A stretch of DNA of 64,000 bases from Microcebus murinus. Taxonomy: Eukaryota; Chordata; Mammalia; Primates; Cheirogaleidae. Under the pieces are notes generated by a model. It saw nothing but the letters and a program-made list of their open reading frames with translations, had not been told where the DNA came from and did no database searches. A program made the position numbers and the translations under genes. The DNA lies in contig NC_134122.1 in NCBI RefSeq assembly GCF_040939455.1, positions 27,621,501-27,685,500 of the forward strand, written 5' to 3'. Within the stretch, counting starts at the first letter, position 1. Each line of letters starts with the position of its first letter. Positions 55,691 through 64,000 of the stretch are shown here, piece by piece.

Positions 55691-55917
55691 GCCCAAGGCC
55701 ACACAGAATTCCTGATAGAGCAGCTCTGCCCCCTGCACAGGGTCAAGGTGTGGCCCCCTAGGAAACTGTCAATGAAGGTTAGGGTGAGACAGGGGAAGGT
55801 CCTTTTTGCCCTCCTGGCCCTGAAGTATATGTACTTTGGTAGATTTTATGGCACAGAGAGGAGGAGGAGGACTTAATCATAGCTGTTTACTCTCTAGTCC
55901 ATTCCAGAGCGTTTCTT

Positions 55918-56258
55918 TTTTTTTTTTTTTTTTTTTTTTGAGACAGAGTCTCGCTTTGTTGCCCAGGCTAGAGTGAGTGCCGTGGCGTCAGCCTAGCTCA
56001 CAGCAACCTCAAACTCCTGGGCTTGAGTGATCCTTCTGCCTCAGCCTCCCGAGTAGCTGGGACTACAGGCATGCGCCACCATGCCCGGCTAATTTTTTTT
56101 TATATATATATCAGTTGGCCAATTAATTTCTTTCTATTTATAGTAGAGACGGGGTCTCGCTCTTGCTCAGGCTGGTTTTGAACTCCTGACCTTGAGCAAT
56201 CCGCCCGCCTCGGCCTCCCAAGAGCTAGGATTACAGGCGTGAGCCACAGCGCCCGGCC
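55918..56258 (-). mobile_element. Alu, antisense (subfamily twin 1)
   Basis: Poly-T head and end GCGCCCGGCC, with target-site duplication CAGAGCGTTTCTTT. Has CAAGAGCTAGG where most Alus here read CAAAGTGCTAGG or CAGAGTGCTAGG, and TATATATATATCAGTTGG. Confidence 0.95.
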
Positions 56259-56289
56259 CAGAGCGTTTCTTTCTTGCTAAACTAACCAC

Positions 56290-56470
56290 TAACATCTCCA
56301 TGGCACTTCACAGTTTATAGAATTCTTTCCCATCTCACTTAATTGATCTTCACGACAACTTGGTGAGATACGTAGTGCTGGGATAATTTTAATTCCCACT
56401 TTATAGATGTGGAAGCAGACAGGTGGGAAAAAGACTTGCTTAAGCATTTATTATACCACCAAGCCAAGGC
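56290..56470 (-). repeat. MIR fragment, antisense
   Basis: CATCTCACTTAATTGATCTTCACGA and CCCACTTTATAGATGTGGAAG follow the MIR pattern in reverse. Confidence 0.6.
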
Positions 56471-56929
56471 ATGGAGTCCAGATCTTGTGATTTCATTGTG
56501 CCAGTTACAGGCTTGCTTGGATTCCAAGGGGCTTTCTGAAACAACTTGGCAGGTTGTGTCAGCCTCACATATGATATATATTTCCTTCCATACCTCCCAG
56601 AATACTGCCAATGTAGTTAGAAGTACTGCAGAGCCAGTTGTGACTACAGGAATCACATGCACATCATCCTACCTATTACTAAATTGCATATTAATTGAAC
56701 TTGTGGTTTAAGCAGAAAGGGTGATACTGCAAATAGTTCTGACATGTTGCAGTCAGCATCATTTGAGGTACAATGAAAGCAGAAAGTAAAAGGTCATGAA
56801 CCCAATGAGCAAAAGAGAAATCAGAAATGCCCATCAAATTTCAGAAGACCATGTGGAAGGAAATTAATGGAACAGGAAATTAATGAAAGAAAAGATGAGG
56901 ATGGAGATGAGTGTGTTGCAAAAGGACAG

Positions 56930-57400
56930 CAAAGTCTGTGCCATCTCTCATTCTCATTGTTGCAGTAACCTCCAAACTTGTGTTCCCTGGCCTTGGGCAG
57001 CTCTTTTCCAGGAAATCCTCTCCCCAGCCACTAGAGAGAGCTTCATAAAGCATGAACCTTGTGACATTCCTCCTTTGCTTAAGTCCCTCCCACTGCTTCC
57101 ATCACTCATAGGATAATATCTTAACACCTCTGGTAGCAACACAAGACCCTTCCTCATCTGGCCACAGCTGGTTTCTTCAGTCCTGCCTCAGTCCACTTCT
57201 CCACATGTACATAAAGGAAAAGGTATGATTGGCCACTCTACAGGCATCCCAAATGTGACGTGTCCATTTCTCCATTTCTTTGCATAGACTGTTCTTTAGC
57301 CTAGAGAAGGCCCAACCTATCTTCCATCTGGTGAATTCCTGACTGTCCTTCAGAAGTCAACCAGGGCATCATCTTACCTAGTGATCCTCTTCCATGGCCT
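56930..57400 (+). repeat. L2 fragment
   Basis: Resembles the internal L2 block (CCCACTGCTTCCATCACTCA, GACCCTTCCTCATCTGGCC) read on the + strand. Diverged. Confidence 0.5.
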
Positions 57401-57599
57401 CTGCAGGCAGGTGGTTGGGGGGTCCCACTTGCGCACACTCACAGTTCCTACGGATGACTGTCACCCAGGATGCACATTACAATCCATGTGCCTGGGGAGC
57501 TGTTAAACAATATGGATGCTTGGGACTGTCAGAAAGGAGAAGGGGTTGCTCAGGGGCCTAAGGCAAGTCCCATGGTGACGTGCCTTGTGCTTTTAGTAT

Positions 57600-58340
57600 A
57601 TATTTCTGAGAATTTAAAATGCATAGCAGTAAAATTTATATAACATAAAATTAACCATTTAAAAATGAACAAATCAATGAGTTTTAGTACATTCACAGTT
57701 TTGGGCAATCATCACCTCTGTCTAGTTCCAAAACATTACCGTTATTCCAAAACAAAATCCTCTAGCCCTTAAGCAGTTTCTTCCCACTTTCCACCCTTCC
57801 CAGTCCTTGGCAACCACCATCGTGTATTCTGTCTTTGTGGGTTTACTCATTCTGGATATTCCATATAATATGCAGACTTTTGTGCTTGGCTCCTTTCTCT
57901 TAGCATGTTTCTAAGATTCACCCATTTTGTAGCATATGTCAGTACTTCATTCCTTTTATGGCTGAATAATATTGCCTTGTATTGATAGACTACAGTGTTT
58001 ATCCATCCATATGTTGATGGATATTTGGCCTGTTTTCACTTATTGGCTATTGTGAATTGTGCTGTTATGAACATGTGAGCATATGTATTTGTTTAAGTAA
58101 CTGTTTTCTATTCTCTTAGGTTTATAATTAGGAGTTGAATTGCTGGATCCTATGGTAATTCTATGTTTAATTTTTTGAGGAACCTGCAAACAATTTTCCA
58201 TAGCAGCTGTCCCATATACATTCTCACCAGCAATCCATGAAGGTTCCAATTTCTCTAGTCCTTGCTAACACTTGTTATTTTCCTTTTTTAAAAAAAAAAA
58301 AAAAAACAAAACAGTGATCCTAGTGGGTATAGAGTGGTAA
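57600..58340 (-). mobile_element. Old LINE-1 3' end, antisense
   Basis: AATTAACCATTTAAAAATGA, CCCTTCCCAGTCCTTGGCAACCA (as TTCCCAGTCCTTGGCAACCA) and GCTGAATAATATTGCCTTGT are common reverse L1M 3'-end text. Confidence 0.7.
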
Positions 58341-58504
58341 AATTTTGGGCGATTTTGACTTTGTGCAGGTACAAATGGTTCAGAATCTGTTAGAACATGG
58401 CAAAACTAGAGAGAGACAAGAAAGGTGGCCCTGGGGCTTTCACTGAACTCCAGGGACACCTCTTCTCTCTGCTCTGTGGACAGCTGGCAGGTAGGGATCC
58501 AGAT

Positions 58505-58585
58505 GACTGATGTACAGGCCCTGTGTGAGCTACTTAAGGTCACTGAGCCTCAGTTGCCTAATATATTAAATGAGTGTTAATGATC
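58505..58585 (+). repeat. MIR fragment
   Basis: TGAGCTACTTAAGGTCACTG then CCTCAGTTGCCTAATATATT match the MIR core. Short. Confidence 0.5.
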
Positions 58586-59504
58586 ATGTGTTTCCCTTTG
58601 GGGAGTCCCTTGGGGCTCCTTTGGGGAGCCCAGCCCAGCCCAGACCCTGGCCTGTGGCCTTCAGGAGGCTTCAGATCTAGATCTGTGAGTGTGGCTGGTT
58701 TCAGCTCTGGCTGGAGGGAACAAGGCACATGGCCAAGCCTGGTACCTGCCCCTTGGCAGTTCTACCATAAATGTTGGTTCAATATGAATAAAGTTCAACT
58801 CATGGCTGAGAGAGGACAAGAGTTATAGAGTAACCCCAAAGTACACGGTATGATTTCTTTTATCAAGAATGGGAGATGTGAGTTCAAGTTGTCCTGAAAA
58901 AATGATTAACAGGTTGGGACTTTGCTGAGGGTGGACTGTTGAACTCTTTCCTTCTCATCACGCATGTTTACACAGCTCTCATACTGACTGCTGTGTGAGA
59001 AGCCACAGATATCACAAATGTTCTGGGACTTAATTTCCTGTTTTCTAATTGGGGCTGGCTGTGTCTGCCCAGCTATGTGGGTGCAGGTTTCGAGTGAGAA
59101 CAACCATCCCCTCTTACCCCACCCTCTTTGGGTCTGGAAACCCTCCCTGGTTGAAAGTCCTTCCACTCTCCTCCCCCTCATATGGTTCAGAATTTGTCTC
59201 TACACATTTCCCTAAATTGAGCACTCTGTAGGCAGGAAAAGCACAAATCCCAATGGGGCCAAAGAAAGGAGCAGGGACAGCTCAGTCCTTGCACACCCAC
59301 GCAGTGTCTTTATAAAACCCAGTTGAGATTTCAGGACAGCAGAGTGAGGCATTCCACTTGAGCACTCCTTCCAATCTGGAAAACCATTCCACTAACCCTC
59401 CCTGGGAATGCAGCCTCAGGAATAATTCAGCTGGAGCAAAACACACCTTGGCCAGCATTTCCTACACTGCAGGAACTATTTGACATGCCTTCTGTGTTGA
59501 ACTC

Positions 59505-59650
59505 ATTAAATCCCCAAATAACTCTACGAGATAATAATTATTATTATCTCCATTTTATAGATGAGGAAACTAAAGCCTAGAGGGGTGAGGGAACTGCCCT
59601 ATATCACACAGCTACACTGTGTTGGAGTGTGTTTCAAACCCAGTCCATCA
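59505..59650 (-). repeat. MIR fragment, antisense
   Basis: TCTCCATTTTATAGATGAGG, then GGGAACTGCCCTATATCACA, reverse MIR core. Confidence 0.7.
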
Positions 59651-59889
59651 GATTCAAGAGGAAGTGCTCCAGGCCCCAGCATCGTCTGCATAAGATGTTC
59701 CTTGGGGCAGTATTTATAGCAGTGAAAATCTGTACACTAGTCTGTTTCTTCCACTCACTTTCAACTGTTGCCAAAAAACCTCTTGAAATGAAGTCCATGG
59801 GCTTTTGACTCCTTGAACACTGCCTATCCTTCTCTTGAGTCTGTTCTCAACTCTCTTTCAGAATTCTTTTCCTTCCCCAGGTACATCAA

Positions 59890-59970
59890 GCCCTGCACTG
59901 TCCAATAGAATAGCCACTGGCTATTGAGCTCTCCAAATGTAGCTGCTCGAGATTGATGATTGTTGCAAAG
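59890..59970. repeat. MER5-like fragment
   Basis: CTGCACTGTCCAATAGAATAG then CCACTGGCTATTGAGC resembles a MER5A end. Short and diverged. Confidence 0.45.
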
Positions 59971-61719
59971 TGTTATATGAACTTCCTGCTAGAATTAAGG
60001 TATCAGAGAGCCACAGCTATTGGGGAGAGACTTGCTTGTCATCTCAGGAAGAGCCAGTTTATTGTGAAAGAGCTAAAAAAAGAATAGGAGCAATTGTAGG
60101 TGAGGAAAATAGTATGATTCCCAAGTCATATAAGCAAAATAAGAGAAAAAGAGGGAATGGAGGTGTAGGAAATTCCCCGGGAGAGCATGAGAGGCATGAG
60201 GCATCAGAGAAGGGAAGAGATCATGCACTCAACAAGCTTTCTAAAGAAGCTACCAACTCTTGCTCACCCCTACCATGAGAACTTTCAGGTTAAATAATCG
60301 TAGGAAAAATAGTCTTTCCTTATAAGAATTCAAAATCTAGTTAGAAAAATATGAATCAATAATTCTTATTATTGAAAAGAAAATACATTATGTCATTTGG
60401 GGTTACTGTAACTCTTTTCCTCTCTCAGCCATGAGTTGAGCTTTCTTCATATTGAGCCGGCATCTCCAATGAGGCAGCTAAGTGGCAGGTACCAGGCTCA
60501 GCCAGAGCAAAAATGAGCCAGATGTACAGATCTAGATCCGAAGCCTACTGCAGCTCATAGCTCATACAACAATAAAATCACCAATTTGGGAGATAGAAAA
60601 GATATTTGAAATCAGGTCATTGTCCATATTCCTTCATTCATCAAAAAGAACGCCTTTTTTTTTTTTTTGGAAGTTCCCGTTCTTTGCATTCTCTGTTCTT
60701 GGCATTTGAGACACAAAACAATCAACACTCCCTACTGTCAAAGAGATTATATTTTAGAAAGTAGAGGTAGATAATCAAACTAGAAAATATACAGTTTTCC
60801 AAAGAGCAATGATGAAAACAAACCAAAGGACAATGACAGGAAATGATGGAGAGTAGCTACCTCAAGCTGATTGGTTGGCAAAGGACTTTCTGAGGAGATA
60901 ATGATTGAACCAAGGGTGCAGCAGAGGATTAATGCAGCACTCTTGGGCTATCCTAACTTTGCACATTCCGTAGAAGTAACTGGCCCCTGACCACCTAGGA
61001 AGATAACCTTTAAGTTCTTGGAACATCCTGCCTAATAAGAATATCTTTGTATATTTAGGAGCCATGGGCCATGCCAGATAGTTTTTGGTAACAATGTGAT
61101 TTAGGGTGGCTGTCTCAGGCTGTGCTATTTTCAGTATGATCTCTGTAGGGTCTGGAGTCTGAATAACTAAAGTCACCCACACGTGTGCTCCATGACTACA
61201 TGACTGACCCCCAACCCCCAATAGAAACCCTGGATGTCAAGGTTCAGATGAGCTTCTCTCGTTGACAACACATGTACATATTGTCACATATAATTGCTAG
61301 GGAATTAAAGGCTCTCTGTACTACATTACATTGTGTGAGAAAAACTAGAAGCTTGTGCCCTATGTGCCTTTTACCTTTGCTAATTTTAACTTGCATCCTT
61401 TTGCTGTAATATTCCATAACCATGAATATAACAGCTTTACTGAGTTCTGTGAATTCTTCTAGAGAAGCATTAAAGCTTAGGGTAGTGTTGGGGACCCGTG
61501 ATACAGAAAGAAACTGGAGGAAGAACATTCCAGGCTAAGAGAATAGCTGGTGCAAATGTTGCGAGGTAGGAATGCAAATGAGATTTAGACCGAAAACTAC
61601 TAATGTCACACATGGGTGTGAAGGAAGTATTGACCCCGGGGTTAGGTCTGGGAAGCTCCACACAAGGGTTTTATCTGAAGCAGCCTGAAATGGTAGAAAT
61701 AAGAGAGGTTTAGAAGCCA

Positions 61720-61850
61720 CACAGGCATGATGTCAAATCCTCATTTGATCCTTATTTGCTGTGTGACACTGAGGAATCTGTTAAACCTCTCTGAGCATCA
61801 ACATCCCCATGGCAAAAAAGATATGATGGCTTGTGTGGCTTGTGTGACAA
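61720..61850 (+). repeat. MIR fragment
   Basis: TTTGCTGTGTGACACTGAGG, TTAAACCTCTCTGAGCATCA read as MIR core on the + strand. Confidence 0.65.
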
Positions 61851-61979
61851 GTAACTGACAGAATGGATGTAAGACTCCTGGACATAATAGGGCTCTTAGT
61901 TTGCTTCCCCCCACAAAGCAGACTCTGAGACAAAAATTTGGATGTAAATAGTTTTTTTTTGGGAGGTGATCCCAGGAAG

Positions 61980-61982
<3 letters not shown>

Positions 61983-62010
<28 letters not shown>

Positions 62011-62330
62011 GAGACAGAGTCTCGCTTTGTTGCCCAGGCTAGAGTGAGTGCCGTGGCGTCAGCCTAGCTCACAGCAACCTCAAACTCCTGGGCTCGAGTG
62101 ATCCTTCTGCCTCAGCCTCCTGGGTAGCTGGGACTACAGGCATGTGCCACCATGCCCGGCTAATTTTTTTTTTATATATATATCAGTTGGCCAATTAATT
62201 TCTTTCTATTTATAGTAGAGACGGGGTCTCGCTCTTGCTCAGGCTGGTTTCGAACTCCTGACCTTGAGCAATCCACCCGCCTCGGCCTCCCAAGAGCTAG
62301 GATTACAGGCGTAAGCCACAGCGCCCGGCC
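61983..62330 (-). mobile_element. Alu, antisense (subfamily twin 2)
   Basis: Long T-run (about 31) and end CAGCGCCCGGCC, with target-site duplication TCCAGGAAGCATTTTT, or nearly so. Shares the unusual CAAGAGCTAGG and ATATATATCAGTTGG variants with the Alu at 55.9 kb. Confidence 0.95.
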
Positions 62331-64000
62331 TCCAGGAAGCATTTTTGAGAGGATGGAGATGTGACTCCAGGAGGTCAGGAAAGCAAATACAATGTATGTT
62401 AATGAGCCTGTTAGTGCTACAGGCAGCTGGAGCCTTCCTATTGGGGACCGGCTGATTGACTATGTGGAACATGCTTCGGAATTGGCTTGAAGGGGCCAAT
62501 TCAGCTGTTTTCAACTAATTTTCAGTATTTATCTGTGAAGGATTGTTCCTTTGGACATTTACCACATGGCTCTTTCTGCCTGTCCCTCAATGAGCCAGGT
62601 ACATGCCAGTGGGCAGACAGTGGCCAAAACATGGAAACCATCTGCAGGGATGTGTGTAGGGCACCACAAACACATGCTACAATAGATGCATAACTGGATG
62701 TTAGTTTTCCATGACTTGACCCATTTTGCTTAGAGCATATACCCCCGTGCTCTCAGGAGAATAAACTTACCGATAAGGGTTATAAACTGTGATAGGAGTA
62801 AGATCGTTTTTATTTCTTTACCACAAAGCACCATGCCTGGCAAGAGAGTTTAGGAATATGTGCTTCTCCAACTGGATGGCACTGACAGTCTTTCTAAGAA
62901 CAGCCTTTCTATTCTGTCAGCTGTAATGCTGCCTTCATTGCCTGTTCCAGAGTTTTCTATAAGGTACCCTCAAGAAACTTCAGGTCTCTCTGTGGTGTTC
63001 AGCACACTCCTGGGGGCAAAGTCTCTGCAGGGAGATGACGTGTAGGATTATTGGGCTGGAACAGAGAGACATGTCTGGAGGTATGACCAAAGGAGATGGA
63101 GGGAGCAGGCAGCAGCTTGAGTGGGCTCTCCAAGGTCAGCTTAGGATCTAATCTGACCTTCTTCTTCAGTTCTTTTAAAGCAGGGTCACCATCAGAAGTG
63201 GACAATGGATGTCGGAAGAAGGTGATACCAAGTGTACAAGGCCCAGGCCCTGTTAGCTTCTTCCAGAACAGCTTTGTAAATGGAGACTAAGCATTCATTT
63301 AAAGAATGCAGTCAAAGGTCACAGAAGGTCTCTGAGCCACAGTGTGTCCTAAGGAAGGATTCATTGGAGTAGGCAGACAGAGAAGACCAAGCATGAGGTT
63401 AGGTGGAAATGAAGGGACAACTAGAACGGTATTGTTGGAATGAAGTCATCACAGGAGCTCAGACCCCTGAGTCCTACACCAAATCTGTCATTCACTCTCT
63501 TGATCATGGGCAAGACCCTTTTACTCTTAGCTTCCCCATCTGGCTGTTGAATTACATGTTCTTAGTATGCAGGATTCTATGAGCTAAGTTGAAAACTTCC
63601 AAGATTGCAGACTTTGAAGACAGATAAAATGCAGACATGATGGCTGAGATCATTAGCCAGCTATTAATAGAATATGTTGCAATTCAAAAAACTCCACTAA
63701 TGAGGGCACATATCTGATGTTTTTCTACAGCACCACCTTGCTGGCATAATCCTGTTGAATATTAAACAATGCCCTCAACTGAGCACATGAACCTTAGGAA
63801 GTTCAGATTATGACCAGGCTACTTTAGGCAGGTTGAGAATATGTGAAATCAGCTCATCCCAGGGACACAGTGGTAAGGTCAACTCTAGTGCCTGCCACTA
63901 AATGTCAAGATTTCTTTGACAGCTTCAACTCTATCAGAATATGTACATTGAATAAGAACCTAAAAGGCAGATAGTTGCATGCCCAGGAATTATATTTGCC

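Larger units (their letters stand above)
53415..64000. other. Intergenic DNA upstream of CYP3A (no gene seen)
   Basis: No exon-like frame on either strand and no CYP3A exon remnant that I can recognise. It holds L2 (53.59, 56.93 kb), MIR fragments (55.47, 58.5, 59.5, 61.7 kb), L1 3' end (57.6 kb), MER5-like (59.9 kb) and two Alus. 60.0-60.9 kb, about 61.0-61.7 kb and 62.35-64.0 kb carry no repeat I can name beyond a possible MIR near 63.49 kb. Distal CYP3A enhancer elements could lie here, but I found none I could support. Confidence 0.6.

Noticed and set aside
53415..64000. CYP3A pseudogene exons upstream, as between human CYP3A genes
   Set aside because: I looked for exon 1, 2, 12 and 13 motifs on both strands and found none. 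An alignment search could still find diverged ones.

Overview
The window is nuclear genomic DNA of a primate, most likely a strepsirrhine (lemur or close relative). The evidence is twelve dimeric Alu elements carrying strepsirrhine-style variants and several LINE-1 3' ends with a lemur-like terminal motif ahead of the A-tail. Species cannot be fixed from sequence alone. No bacterial, viral or CRISPR-type system is present.

Two protein genes lie tail to tail. On the + strand, bases 1 to about 13 kb hold ZSCAN25: a GC-rich non-coding first exon at the window start, then five coding exons for a 545-residue SCAN, KRAB-like, seven-zinc-finger protein. On the - strand, about 18.74 to 53.28 kb holds one complete CYP3A cytochrome P450 gene. 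All 13 exons, every splice site, the promoter with an ER6 nuclear-receptor element, the stop codon and a poly(A) signal can be read. The joined reading frame is open for 501 codons. Its position next to ZSCAN25 is that of human CYP3A5, but several exons read more like CYP3A4, so I use the family symbol only.

Region by region: 0-13 kb ZSCAN25; 13-18.4 kb intergenic, with an Alu pair, two lemur-type L1 3' ends and a 117-bp dispersed duplication; 18.4-53.4 kb CYP3A, whose introns are loaded with L1 and Alu (an L1 in intron 7, another ending beside exon 4, an L1 5' half in intron 2, and in intron 1 a composite L1 interrupted by a rearranged Hsmar1-like mariner); 53.4-64 kb intergenic DNA upstream of CYP3A, with L2, MIR, L1, MER5 and two closely related Alus and no gene that I can support.

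ZSCAN25 is a probable nuclear DNA-binding regulator. The CYP3A product is an ER-anchored haem mono-oxygenase for drugs and steroids. Their adjacency is conserved synteny, not an operon-like link. The points most worth a second look are the substrate-pocket changes in the CYP3A protein (three of seven Phe-cluster positions replaced, altered SRS5 and SRS6, a two-codon deletion in exon 9), the reorganised core promoter, the tandem donor at ZSCAN25 exon 2, and the mariner with a twin-priming-like inversion. Comparisons with human proteins and promoters are from memory and not from an alignment run here.
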